From: a virus
IMG/VR virus record: IMGVR_UViG_3300027796_000287
Location: 1-46,165 of that record
DNA: 46,165 bases
Reading direction: 5' to 3' (one strand)
Notes under the pieces: generated by a model
Databases searched by the model: none
What the model was told of the DNA's origin: nothing
The model's input: the letters and a program-made list of their open reading frames with translations, nothing else
Shown: in pieces, positions 1-7,297 of the stretch
Position numbering within the stretch: the first letter of the stretch is position 1
Layout of the letters: each line of letters starts with the position of its first letter
Made by a program: the position numbers and the translations under genes

Positions 1-393
1 TCATCGAATGAATCTCTCCCGCTGCCGTTCCCACTCCGCCGGCATCTCATCCATCAGATCGGCCAGTTGCAGGGTGCGCGGCTGACGCCCGTCGAGGATG
101 GCTTCGACGATGTCGGGGGCCAGCAGGGTCAGGCGATAGATACGGGTCAGATAGGAGGGATTGATCTTCTCGGCTTCGGCCAGTTCGTTGAGCGAGCGCA
201 CCTGCCCGGATTCCAGCATGCGCTTCCAGCGATGGGCGCGGGCCAGAGCCTTCAGCATGGTGTCGTCAGGAGTGGCGCGAGGGCGCTCCGGGATTCCCTC
301 GCCCTCGGGCACGATCACCAGCTTGCGGCCGCCGTGGCGGCGGAGCGTCAGCGGCACCCGCACGGTGAAGGTGTCGATGCGAACGTCGGTCAT
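1..393 (-). CDS. Recombinase-associated HTH-like protein
   Basis: 130-aa protein, last gene of a minus-strand four-gene chain. The ATG at 393 overlaps the recombinase stop in an ATGA, implying translational coupling; longer upstream starts would run inside the recombinase gene. The N-terminus is a short beta-rich stretch (VRIDTFTVRVPLTLRRHGG). Residues about 45-100 look like a helix-turn-helix: a helix around RAHRWKRMLESG, then LNELAEAEKINPSYLTRIYRLTLLAP, the layout of ParB/KorB-type DNA-binding helices. This kind of protein commonly follows serine recombinases of the DUF2924 cluster in alphaproteobacteria, and a directionality or accessory DNA-binding role is a reasonable guess. No enzyme motif is visible. 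The gene ends at the window's first base, so whatever follows is unseen. Confidence 0.75.
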   Translation of the reverse strand: MTDVRIDTFTVRVPLTLRRHGGRKLVIVPEGEGIPERPRATPDDTMLKALARAHRWKRMLESGQVRSLNELAEAEKINPSYLTRIYRLTLLAPDIVEAILDGRQPRTLQLADLMDEMPAEWERQRERFIR

Positions 394-1730
394 GCCGCGC
401 TCCTGTCGGTGGACTGGGCGGTGATGTCGGCGACCACGCTGGCCAGCCCCTCGGCGCGCAGGCGGATTTCGGCGCCGTCGGGAGCGATGGCCACCTTTTC
501 CACCAGAATCTGGAGAATGCGGGCCTGCTCGGCGGGGAACAATTCGTCCCATACCGCCTCGAAGCGGTCGAGCGCCGCGTACAGGTCGACCGGCGGAATG
601 GTCGGCGCGAACCGTTCCGCCCGCGCCCGGATCTCGGGGGCGCGCAGCAGGGCGCGGACCTGTCCGACCACCGCAGCCTCGATCTCACCAGCGGCGATGC
701 TGCGCACCGGGCAGGATTCATGGCCGGCGTTGATCGCCCGCATGCAGGTATAATAGCGGTAGAGCCGCCCCTTCTTGCGGGTGTGGGTCGGCGTCATCGC
801 CCGGCCACAATGGGCGCAGACCACCAGCCCCTTCAGCGGCGCCGGTGTGGTGGCGCGAGTGGTGGCTGCGCGCTTGCGGGGCGCGTTGTCGGTCTTGACC
901 GCCTCGACCCGATCCCAGGTGGCCCGGTCAATGATTGGCGGATGTTCGCCGGGATGGGCGACACCCTTGTGGACGGCCTCGCCGAGATAGACCCGGTTCT
1001 CCAGCATCTTGTACAGGAAGTTCTTGGTGAAGGGCGCGCCGTCGCGGGCCTTGCCGTCCTGGGTGGTCCAGGACTTGGTGTGGTGGCCGGCGGCATTCAG
1101 TTCCTTGACCAGCAAGGTGGCGGAGCCGAGCTTGAGGAAGCGGTCGAAGATGTGGCGGACCAGATCGGCCTCGGGCTGGTTGACCACCAGCTTGCGGGCG
1201 ACCACATCGTAGCCCAGCGGCGGCACCCCGCCCATCCACATCCCTTTGCGGCGCGAGGCGGCGAACTTGTCGCGGATGCGTTCGCCGATCACCTCCCGCT
1301 CGAACTGGGCGAAGGACAGCAGAATGTTCAGCGTCAACCGCCCCATGGACGTGGTGGTGTTGAACGACTGCGTCACCGAGACGAAGGTGACGGCGTTGCG
1401 GTCGAACACCTCGACCAGCTTAGAGAAATCCATCAGCGAGCGCGACAGGCGGTCGATCTTGTAAACCACCACCACGTCGATCAGGCCGGCTTCGATGTCG
1501 GCCAGCAGACGCTTCAGAGCCGGGCGTTCCAGGTTTCCGCCGGAGAATCCGCCGTCATCGTAATGGTCGGGCACCGGCACCCAGCCTTCGGCCTTCTGGC
1601 TGGCGATGTAGGCGGCGCAGGATTCCCGTTGGGCGTCGAGGCTGTTGAACTCCATGTCCAAGCCCTCCTCCGAGGACTTGCGGGTGTAGATGGCGCAACG
1701 GGTCTTGCGGATCGGCTTGGGCGGGTTCAT
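390..1730 (-). CDS. Large serine recombinase (integrase candidate)
   Basis: 446 aa. Residues 11-150 form a resolvase catalytic domain with the YxRxS signature (Y15, R17, nucleophile Ser19) and the KIDRLSR element (D93, R94, R97). A recombinase DNA-binding domain follows (about 165-280), then a zinc ribbon with Cys305, Cys308, Cys329 and Cys340 and a C-terminal helical region. The ATG at 1730 overlaps the DUF2924 stop (ATGA); the longer open frame to 1847 runs through DUF2924 and is rejected. Proteins of this architecture integrate and excise phages and other elements at short att sites. No tyrosine integrase is present, so this is the best integrase candidate. It could instead be the core of an independent mobile unit beside the prophage. 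Confidence 0.9.
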   Translation of the reverse strand: MNPPKPIRKTRCAIYTRKSSEEGLDMEFNSLDAQRESCAAYIASQKAEGWVPVPDHYDDGGFSGGNLERPALKRLLADIEAGLIDVVVVYKIDRLSRSLMDFSKLVEVFDRNAVTFVSVTQSFNTTTSMGRLTLNILLSFAQFEREVIGERIRDKFAASRRKGMWMGGVPPLGYDVVARKLVVNQPEADLVRHIFDRFLKLGSATLLVKELNAAGHHTKSWTTQDGKARDGAPFTKNFLYKMLENRVYLGEAVHKGVAHPGEHPPIIDRATWDRVEAVKTDNAPRKRAATTRATTPAPLKGLVVCAHCGRAMTPTHTRKKGRLYRYYTCMRAINAGHESCPVRSIAAGEIEAAVVGQVRALLRAPEIRARAERFAPTIPPVDLYAALDRFEAVWDELFPAEQARILQILVEKVAIAPDGAEIRLRAEGLASVVADITAQSTDRSAA

Positions 1731-2176
1731 CGGCTGGCCTCCAGCTTGCCGTGCTTGCGCAGGCCGAAAAATAACGGCCCATTCCACCGCGTGCCGGTGA
1801 TGGCGCGGGCGACAGCCGACAGGCTCTGGTAGCGGCGGCCCTGCCATTCGAAGCCGTCAGCCAGCGCCGTCACCTCCTGCATCACACCTTGCCATTCCCG
1901 GATCAGCTTGGTGCCGATGACGGGGGCGGTCATGTCCTTGGGCTTCGGCTTCTTCTTGCCGTCCAACTCATCGACCAGATCGTCGAGGCGGCGTTCGGCC
2001 TGCACCGACAGGCCGCCGAAGGCCAGTTCCTGAATCCGGTAGGCCAGGCGCTTGACCAGGAAGGTGCGGTTGTAGGGCGGCGGCTCGGTGCCGGTCAGCT
2101 CGCGCCACATGGCCTTCAGTCTGGGGGTCGGTAAGGTGGGCAATTCGGCCACCTGGGTGAGGATGATGTTCGTCAT
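1727..2176 (-). CDS. DUF2924 family protein
   Basis: 149 aa matching DUF2924, a family almost always found next to serine recombinases. Recognisable pieces are the N-terminal helix (LPTLPTPRLKAMWRELTGTEPP), the YNRTFLVKRLAYRIQELAFGG block at about 35-56, and the C-terminal beta-hairpin module with GTKLIREWQG and YQSLSAVARAITGTRWNGP, resembling a small DNA-binding domain in which W and G contact the helix. The start ATG (2174-2176) overlaps the preceding gene's stop. The biochemical role of the family is not established to my knowledge. Gene order and coupling imply that it is made with the recombinase, probably as an accessory or targeting factor. Confidence 0.9.
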   Translation of the reverse strand: MTNIILTQVAELPTLPTPRLKAMWRELTGTEPPPYNRTFLVKRLAYRIQELAFGGLSVQAERRLDDLVDELDGKKKPKPKDMTAPVIGTKLIREWQGVMQEVTALADGFEWQGRRYQSLSAVARAITGTRWNGPLFFGLRKHGKLEASR

Positions 2177-2376
2177 CGGCGGGAAACCCTGCGGTTGGTT
2201 GCTTCGCCATACACGCTCTGGTGGGCGGTGAAGTCGAAGGAACTGTCTCCGCCGTCAGCAGATAAACGAGTGGACTTCTTGGCCAGGACTCGCATGGCGC
2301 CGGCAGCAAGAATCGCGGCAACCTCGTCGAGGCGTTCGGCGGCAGTCATGCGGTCGGGGGACAAGGCGATGGACAT
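2173..2376 (-). CDS. Small conserved recombinase-cluster protein
   Basis: 67 aa from ATG 2376 (MSIALSPDRMTAAERLDEVAAILAAG); a GTG at 2421 would add 15 residues but the ATG fits the usual N-terminus of this small family better. It is one amphipathic helix (residues 9-35) followed by a basic stretch (KKSTR) and a polar tail. It is first in the ATGA-coupled chain leading to DUF2924 and the recombinase. No catalytic or metal-binding motif is seen, and I do not know its function. The upstream 127 bp to the ImmA gene carry no further gene and no promoter I can state with confidence. Confidence 0.7.
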   Translation of the reverse strand: MSIALSPDRMTAAERLDEVAAILAAGAMRVLAKKSTRLSADGGDSSFDFTAHQSVYGEATNRRVSRR

Positions 2377-2503
2377 TGTGTACCGGCGGTTTGCGTTGAA
2401 GCCGGTCACCAAACTATGCACGAAACGGCGGGTTCTCCAGCACTCGATCCAGCCCTTCCAATGCCCTCAAAAACAAAGTTACCAGCGAGGGTCGAAGTGA
2501 AAA

Positions 2504-3430
2504 TCAGCCGCGCCAGCGGAACTGGTCGCAGGTGTCCCATTCCCTTGGCTCTTCCAGAACATCGCGCTCGGGAACATCGTCGAACAGCAATATGGACAGG
2601 GTTTGCCCGAGCCGGCTGGCGAAGATGGTCAGCTCCCGCACCGGCTCACTGCCGCGGGCGAAGGTCCAGACATTCTCGGGCAGGGCGATTGAGAGATTGG
2701 TTTCGCCGTTCTGGGCGGAGGGGCCGCGGGCGGCGACGGACAGCTCGGGAAGCTCCATCCCTGAGTTGATGAAGATTCCACTCTTGTAAGCCGAATCACT
2801 CGACCAGCCCCACAGGGCGAAACCGTCGCGCCCCAGAACCATGGCGGCGCGCTGGTCGGTGAACTCGATCCACTTGCGCACCACGGCGGTTAACGACACG
2901 CCGTATCGCTTTGCGACGTGGCGCAACAGCCCGACGCTCATCTCCTGGCCCGCGACCTGTTGCCGGTAATCGTCCAGCGGCATCAGCAGATACGACGCAA
3001 AGGTGTCCGCCTCGCCCTCGATTTCCTCCTTGGACTTGTGCCAAAGGTGCCGGTCGAGCGGATTGCAGGAGAAGGCCCGCTCGTCCACACCGTCGTTCGC
3101 GACTCCGCTGGTGAAGTCGGCGGCGCCCAACGGGCGGCGATGAAGCAGGTAGTGGCCGAGTTCGTGGGCCAGGGTGAATTTTTCACGCCCACGGTAATCG
3201 GTGTCGTTGTTGTAGACGATGTGCCAGCAAGGCTTTTTGCGGCTCGGCCGCAGCATGCCCTCGAAATCGCCCAGAGAATCCGCGACCACCTTGGCGATGG
3301 GGTCAGGCTGGTTCTTGGTGTATTCGAGGACGATCTCGTCCAGGCTCCGCGTGAACCGTTCCTCCCCCAAGACCTGATGCAACAAGACCGATAGGTCGTT
3401 GGCGACTTTCTTAGGGGATTTCCGATTCAA
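2504..3430 (-). CDS. ImmA/IrrE-type zinc peptidase
   Basis: 308 aa. The HExxH zinc motif lies at H89-E90-L91-G92-H93, and a third ligand is probable at E140 in the conserved EADTFASYLLMP helix, typical of ImmA/IrrE metallopeptidases. Residues 1-60 are a helical lead-in and the C-terminal 150 residues form a less conserved, possibly sensory domain. The family cleaves XRE-type repressors (ImmA on ImmR in ICEBs1). The gene lies 5 bp downstream of an XRE gene on the same strand, so its probable substrate is that repressor. The start appears to be TTG at 3430 (TTG AAT CGG AAA): no ATG or GTG is available before residue 59, and starting there would remove conserved sequence. A weak start would keep protease below repressor. 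Confidence 0.88.
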   Translation of the reverse strand: MNRKSPKKVANDLSVLLHQVLGEERFTRSLDEIVLEYTKNQPDPIAKVVADSLGDFEGMLRPSRKKPCWHIVYNNDTDYRGREKFTLAHELGHYLLHRRPLGAADFTSGVANDGVDERAFSCNPLDRHLWHKSKEEIEGEADTFASYLLMPLDDYRQQVAGQEMSVGLLRHVAKRYGVSLTAVVRKWIEFTDQRAAMVLGRDGFALWGWSSDSAYKSGIFINSGMELPELSVAARGPSAQNGETNLSIALPENVWTFARGSEPVRELTIFASRLGQTLSILLFDDVPERDVLEEPREWDTCDQFRWRG

Positions 3431-3435
3431 AGGGC

Positions 3436-3753
3436 TTACTCGTCGTCGAGGGCGTCGAGTATCCGTTGTAAGCGCTTCTTACCGTGCTCGTCGAGCGTTT
3501 GGTATTTGCGGAAGAACGCCTGATCCGCTTCGCCAGTCTCACTAACGCCTTCGGCGGACAGCAGGTAATCGGTCGTCGTGTCCAGAGCCAACGCGATCAG
3601 CCGCAGCTTTTCGGCGGACGGCCTGGCGACGTTCTTGTTCTCCAACTCCCAGATGTAGCTTTTGCTGGATTCGACCTTTCCGGCCAGACCCTCCAGCGTC
3701 AGACCCTTCTTGATCCGTAGATCCCGGATCCGATCACCAAGCGGCGTTGGCAT
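3436..3753 (-). CDS. XRE-family phage repressor
   Basis: 105 aa. Residues 7-65 are a Cro/CI-type helix-turn-helix (LGDRIRDLRIKKGLTLEGLA, then SKSYIWELENKNVARPS as turn and recognition helix, with LALDTTTDYLL closing the fold). The C-terminal 40 residues are helical (FFRKYQTLDEHGKKRLQRILDAL) and likely dimerise. There is no LexA-type self-cleavage domain, consistent with induction through the adjacent ImmA peptidase instead of RecA-driven autoproteolysis. The gene faces the plus-strand operon starting at 3911, and a shared intergenic region holds divergent promoters and dyad repeats. This is the expected lysogeny repressor. Confidence 0.9.
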   Translation of the reverse strand: MPTPLGDRIRDLRIKKGLTLEGLAGKVESSKSYIWELENKNVARPSAEKLRLIALALDTTTDYLLSAEGVSETGEADQAFFRKYQTLDEHGKKRLQRILDALDDE

Positions 3754-3791
3754 GGGTCACATTCCTCTCCCTGTTCCCCGGCACCCTGCCC

Positions 3792-3875
3792 AAGTTCGTA
3801 AGGGCGTCACCTAGTATACTTGACAGACGATACGGGCAAGCCATATCTTTCGCTCAGGTTCGCAGTAACGAACTT
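3792..3875. promoter_or_regulatory. Divergent promoter and operator region of the lysogeny switch
   Basis: Rightward: TTGACA at 3820-3825 with TATCTT at 3844-3849 (18-bp spacer), reading into 3911. Leftward: TATACT (complement of 3813-3818), with a weaker TTGCCC-type -35 around 3834-3839 and a short spacer. The two cores overlap, so polymerases should exclude each other. AAGTTCGT (3792-3799) is inverted as ACGAACTT (3868-3875), flanking both cores, and GTTCG-cagtaa-CGAAC (3858-3873) is a second dyad. The repeated GTTCG half-site is the natural candidate for XRE repressor binding. Confidence 0.6.
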
Positions 3876-3910
3876 TGTTTCTCGTAACCACCTTACACAT
3901 GGAGCCACTC

Positions 3911-4150
3911 ATGGCCGATCACAAGGGACCCGATACCCATCACGTTTTGCCCGACCCCGAAGGCGGTTGGGACGTCAAGCGCGGCGGCGCAGAACGCGCC
4001 TCCCGCCATTTCGACACCAAGCAGGACGCGGTCGATTACGCCCGCGAGGTGAGCCGCAATCAGGGCACCGAGTTGCGCATCCACAATCGCGATGGCCAGA
4101 TCGGCCAGAGCGACAGCCACGGCAACGATCCGCGCAAGATCCCGGGCTGA
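3911..4150 (+). CDS. DUF2188 domain protein
   Basis: 79 aa matching DUF2188: HHVLPDPEGGWDVKRGGAERASRHFDTKQDAVDYAREV, then GTELRIHNRDGQI and a polar end. The ATG at 3911 has GGAG six bases upstream; earlier in-frame starts lack this. DUF2188 proteins are small alpha/beta proteins of unknown function that occur on phages and mobile elements. This is the first gene rightward of the repressor operator, so it is probably among those switched by the repressor. No catalytic residues or membrane segment are apparent. Confidence 0.85.
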   Translation: MADHKGPDTHHVLPDPEGGWDVKRGGAERASRHFDTKQDAVDYAREVSRNQGTELRIHNRDGQIGQSDSHGNDPRKIPG

Positions 4151-4214
4151 CGTTATCCGGATCGGGGGAAGAACTCCCCCCATCCGATTTCCCGCAACCA
4201 CCATGGAGGCTTTC

Positions 4215-5393
4215 ATGCCGGTTATCTCCCGTCTGATCCGCAACGTTCCTGGTCCTGAATTGCGCGACTATTTCACTGGTTTCGGGATGACGTTTCCCGA
4301 TCCGGTGAATTGGGACGGCGGCAGCGGGGAGATCATGGAGCCGGTCCTGAAAGCCGTCGACACTCTGACGGAAATCGAGCGCGAGCGCATCCGGCTGGAT
4401 TGTGACCGCGTCGACCGCATGACCACCGAGGTCGGCCAGACGGCGATCATGTCGGTCGCGGACGTAGCGCAACAGAATCATCTGCGCGACATGGGCGTTC
4501 GCCATGCCCGGGCGCTGTGGCTGTTCAGGACCGATCCCGCCAAATTCCGCAAGGCCGAGGACGTTGCCTTCTTCGAGAACGCCCGTAAGGGGCGAACCTG
4601 GGATGCCTTCGTGGCTCCCAAGGGGCTGGCCGTCGGTCGCAACGGCGACCGCCGCAATGCGCTGGCGGCTGAAGTCCGGCGCTTCTTCCGTGAAGGCGAG
4701 AAGGTCAAGATCGAGGTCTTCGACCGCACCCGTCCCGACGTGGATGGCGGCGTCAAGAGTCTGGTGCAGGTGACGGTCTACCGCGAAGGGCTGCCCGACA
4801 GCGTCGAGGTGTTCAAGGACCAGGACAGCATCGGCCCGCTGGTGTACCGCCCCGTTTACGAGCTGGGCTTCACCTACGAGGCGGCGTCCGGCGTCATCGA
4901 GGTGGTCGGCGACCGCAAGGCCGACCGGCGCGATCTGGCCAAGGTCTTCGCCAAGACCCTGCTCAATCACTCGGCGGACGCGGCCCCCTTGCCGTTGCGC
5001 CATTACGACCTGTCCGTGTTCATGACCGACCGCCGCTTCGCGACCGATCCGCAGGACGGCATCGGGATCGTCCGGGTGCGGGTGGTGAAGTTCGAAACCC
5101 TCGACGAATCGGCCTTCCTGACCATCGAGGCGCGGTTGGCAGAGGACAACGTCCATTCCCTGGCCGGCCAATTGTTCGAGGAGCGCAATCCCTTCCTGGG
5201 CGGATACCGCATCCGCGAAGTGGTGCTGTCGGTGCCGTTCGAACCGGACGACATCAATCCCCGTGGCCGGACCATTTCCCTGAAGCTGCGGCACCCCAAT
5301 GGCTGCGACCTGAAGGACAAGACCGACAAGGAACGGCTGATCGGTGAGAAATACCTGCGCCGTTGGGGCATCCTTCAGGATCTGACCACTTGA
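4215..5393 (+). CDS. Unrecognised 392-aa protein, first of a gene pair
   Basis: 392 aa from ATG 4215, with GGAGG at 4205-4209; ATG 4203 would add four residues. I do not recognise the family. Residues 1-90 are helical (VLKAVDTLTEIERERIRLDCDRVDRM), including an amphipathic helix around 45-65. A charged region (FRTDPAKFRKAEDVAFFENARKGRTWDAF) precedes a long alternating beta-strand section (170-370) with conserved-looking aromatic and acidic positions. No P-loop, nuclease, HEPN, TIR or membrane segment is visible. It lies in the repressor-controlled rightward transcript and is followed 5 bp later by another unknown gene of similar composition, suggesting that the two products work together. The position is typical of superinfection-exclusion or defence cargo, but nothing in the protein proves it. 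Confidence 0.8.
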   Translation: MPVISRLIRNVPGPELRDYFTGFGMTFPDPVNWDGGSGEIMEPVLKAVDTLTEIERERIRLDCDRVDRMTTEVGQTAIMSVADVAQQNHLRDMGVRHARALWLFRTDPAKFRKAEDVAFFENARKGRTWDAFVAPKGLAVGRNGDRRNALAAEVRRFFREGEKVKIEVFDRTRPDVDGGVKSLVQVTVYREGLPDSVEVFKDQDSIGPLVYRPVYELGFTYEAASGVIEVVGDRKADRRDLAKVFAKTLLNHSADAAPLPLRHYDLSVFMTDRRFATDPQDGIGIVRVRVVKFETLDESAFLTIEARLAEDNVHSLAGQLFEERNPFLGGYRIREVVLSVPFEPDDINPRGRTISLKLRHPNGCDLKDKTDKERLIGEKYLRRWGILQDLTT

Positions 5394-5398
5394 GCCAA

Positions 5399-6334
5399 AT
5401 GACGACACTGTCGGAGACGGGCCTGCGCTTCCTGCTGGGGCTGGCGGAAGTGGTCCGTCCCGTCATCTCGTCCGGCATCCTGACGGAGCAACTCGGCGAC
5501 GAGGCGAGGACGTTGATCGACGTCGGCTACCTGATTCCCGACGGCAACCGGAAGACCGTCCTGGTGACCGTCGGCGAATCGGAGGTGGATGTGCCTGTCG
5601 TGCGCGATGGCATCACAGGACAGTTCCGTTGCTTCCACCCTGATCGCGGTTTCCTGGAGGTCGATCCGCTGCGGCTGGGCACGTTCCGGCTCGACACCGA
5701 TCGCCTGCCGGAAATCGCGATCCGTCTTCTCGGCATGTCGGCGAACACCAAACCCATGACTTTGCTACCCGATCACCTGTGGGATCTGGGACAGGATTAC
5801 CTGACCAAGAAGAAGTTTCCGATCTACCTGGCCCGGCGGCTGGGACGGCCCGATGTCCATGACCGGATCGCAGAGGCATTGGGGCCGAGGCGGGCCCGAG
5901 GCGCCAGCCTGCTGCTGACCACGGGCGCCATCCCCAGACATCTCGCCCTCCCGCCGGAATATCGCGCCATCCCCATCGCCGATGGCTTGGTTCCGAGCGG
6001 TCGTGGCGTCCTGTTGGACAAGGCGATCCTGCGCGGGGTGCTGCTGGGCGGTGGGATGCCGGCGAATGGCGGGCCGCTGATCCACAGTGCCGAGTTCGAT
6101 GTCGTCACCGTCCACGGGAAGGAGTATCGCTTCCGGGGACAGAAACAGCGCGACGTGGTCCGCCAACTGGTCGAGGCGTTCCAGGGCGGTCAGCCGCAAT
6201 GCCTGACTGCCAGGGTGCTGGAGGGCGCCGAATACAGCGACACGGTCAACACGCTGGCCAAAGCATTCAGCGGCCGCACGGACTGGCGGGATTTCATCGC
6301 AGAGGATAGCGGCTCGTGCTGGATATTCCTGTGA
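5399..6334 (+). CDS. Unrecognised 311-aa protein with C-terminal winged-helix-like module
   Basis: 311 aa from ATG 5399, five bases after the preceding stop. The N-terminal part begins with a helical segment (TGLRFLLGLAEVVRPVISSGILTEQL) and beta strands; the middle (120-200) is helix-rich with DYLTKKKFPIYLARRL. Residues about 225-311 resemble a small winged-helix module seen at the C-termini of various phage-associated proteins: a strand pair (FDVVTVHGKEYRFRG), a helix (QKQRDVVRQLVEAFQGG), then a second helical pair and W-rich end. That suggests DNA or regulator binding. The gene is co-transcribed with 4215-5393 and a strong terminator follows 25 bp after its stop. Family and function are not recognised. 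Confidence 0.8.
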   Translation: MTTLSETGLRFLLGLAEVVRPVISSGILTEQLGDEARTLIDVGYLIPDGNRKTVLVTVGESEVDVPVVRDGITGQFRCFHPDRGFLEVDPLRLGTFRLDTDRLPEIAIRLLGMSANTKPMTLLPDHLWDLGQDYLTKKKFPIYLARRLGRPDVHDRIAEALGPRRARGASLLLTTGAIPRHLALPPEYRAIPIADGLVPSGRGVLLDKAILRGVLLGGGMPANGGPLIHSAEFDVVTVHGKEYRFRGQKQRDVVRQLVEAFQGGQPQCLTARVLEGAEYSDTVNTLAKAFSGRTDWRDFIAEDSGSCWIFL

Positions 6335-6358
6335 TTTGAGCGCATCGGACTCGTATCG

Positions 6359-6381
6359 GCCGCCTTCGGGCGGCTTTTTTT
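6359..6381 (+). terminator. Rho-independent terminator with UUCG loop
   Basis: GCCGCC (6359-6364), loop TTCG, GGCGGC (6369-6374), then seven T (6375-6381). It ends the rightward transcript of the DUF2188 and two unknown genes, 25 bp after the last stop codon. Confidence 0.9.
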
Positions 6382-6491
6382 GTGCCTGAACGGCATTCCT
6401 CCCTCCGTTCCTCCCTTCCTCCTTCCCGGCTCCTACCTCGCCCCCAGCCATCCTTCCCGCAGGTTTTCGCACCGACCGGAAGGATACGGCA

Positions 6492-6722
6492 ATGATTGTC
6501 AAACACCTGAACCAGATCGAACTGTCCCGCCGTTGGAGCATCAGCCCGCGCACGCTGGAGCGCTGGCGCTGGCTGGGCCAGGGGCCGCGCTACCTGAAGA
6601 TCGGCGGCCGTGTGGTGTACCGGCTGGAGGACGTCGAGGCTTACGAAGTCGAGCGCACCCACAGTTCCACGCCCCCCATGCTGCCGGCGTCGGTCGGCGT
6701 TTCCATGGAGGCGGCGCGATGA
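6492..6722 (+). CDS. Excisionase-like MerR/AlpA-type HTH protein
   Basis: 76 aa. Residues 5-50 form a compact winged helix-turn-helix of the excisionase/AlpA kind: LNQIELSRRWSISPRTLERW as the helical pair, then GPRYLKIGGRVVYRLEDVEAYE as the wing. The ATG at 6492 follows GAAGGA by about ten bases. Small proteins of this class act as recombination directionality factors or local repressors. Here it opens the recombination/replication operon and its last codons overlap the next gene (ATGA), so it may be both excisionase and early regulator. Which of the two cannot be told from sequence. Confidence 0.8.
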   Translation: MIVKHLNQIELSRRWSISPRTLERWRWLGQGPRYLKIGGRVVYRLEDVEAYEVERTHSSTPPMLPASVGVSMEAAR

Positions 6723-7198
6723 GCATCCCCAATCGCCCCAGCCTGGCCGACCTGGCCCACATGCCGCTCGGCGAGATCGTCGCCCTCTCCGGCGAGACGC
6801 TCGCGCTGTTGCAGGAGGAAGCGGAAGACAACCTGCGCCGCGCCAAGGCCACCAAGGACTGGCTCGACGGCGCTCTGGACCGCAAATACGGCGCCCTGGC
6901 GGCGGAACACCGCCGCGTGGAAGGCAAGGACACCGGCACCGTTCGCTTCGACGACGGCGCCGTCACCGTGGTGGCCGATCTGTCCAAGAAGGTCGAGTGG
7001 GATCAGACGCAGCTGGCGGCCATCGTCGAGCGCATCCACACGAGCGGTGGCGAGCCGGGCGAGTACGTCGAGACCTCCTTCAAGGTCTCGGAACGCAAAT
7101 ACGGCGCTTGGCCCGTCCACATCCGCACCGCTTTCGAGGCGGCCCGCACGGTCAAGACCGGCAAGCCGACCTTCGTGCTCAAGCCCACCAGCCCCTGA
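6719..7198 (+). CDS. Hypothetical phage early protein
   Basis: 159 aa, ATGA-coupled to the HTH gene upstream. Residues 15-60 are a charged amphipathic helix (LALLQEEAEDNLRRAKATKDWLDGALDRKY). The remainder alternates strands and helices with FDDGAVTVVADLSKKVEWDQTQL and FKVSERKYGAWPVHIRTAFEAART, a pattern seen in conserved proteins of unknown function beside Sak4/DUF669 modules in alphaproteobacterial phages. The location just before the AAA ATPase suggests a recombination-module partner. No catalytic motif is visible. Confidence 0.8.
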   Translation: MSIPNRPSLADLAHMPLGEIVALSGETLALLQEEAEDNLRRAKATKDWLDGALDRKYGALAAEHRRVEGKDTGTVRFDDGAVTVVADLSKKVEWDQTQLAAIVERIHTSGGEPGEYVETSFKVSERKYGAWPVHIRTAFEAARTVKTGKPTFVLKPTSP

Positions 7199-7201
7199 GA
7201 C

Positions 7202-7269
7202 ACGGCGGGGCGGCCCGTTCCGCAAGGGCGGGCAGGTTCCCCTCCGGCGCCCGGTCAACGCCCCGCCGT
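7202..7269 (+). other. Long-range inverted repeat in an intergenic leader
   Basis: An 11-bp perfect inverted repeat, ACGGCGGGGCG (7202-7212) and CGCCCCGCCGT (7259-7269), brackets GC-rich sequence that can pair internally (GCCC and GGGC around TTCCGCAA). It fills most of the 99-bp gap before the Sak4-like gene and could form a branched RNA leader. There is no T-run, so it is not a standard terminator. Confidence 0.45.
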
Positions 7270-7297
7270 CCCCGTTCCGAACTGGAGATCCATTCCC

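Noticed and set aside
3975-5408. 477-aa open frame on the minus strand opposite the unknown gene at 4215
   Set aside because: It is a codon-bias shadow: low-complexity His/Gln/Gly/Val-rich translation, poor start, and the plus-strand gene has a good ribosome site and coupling.
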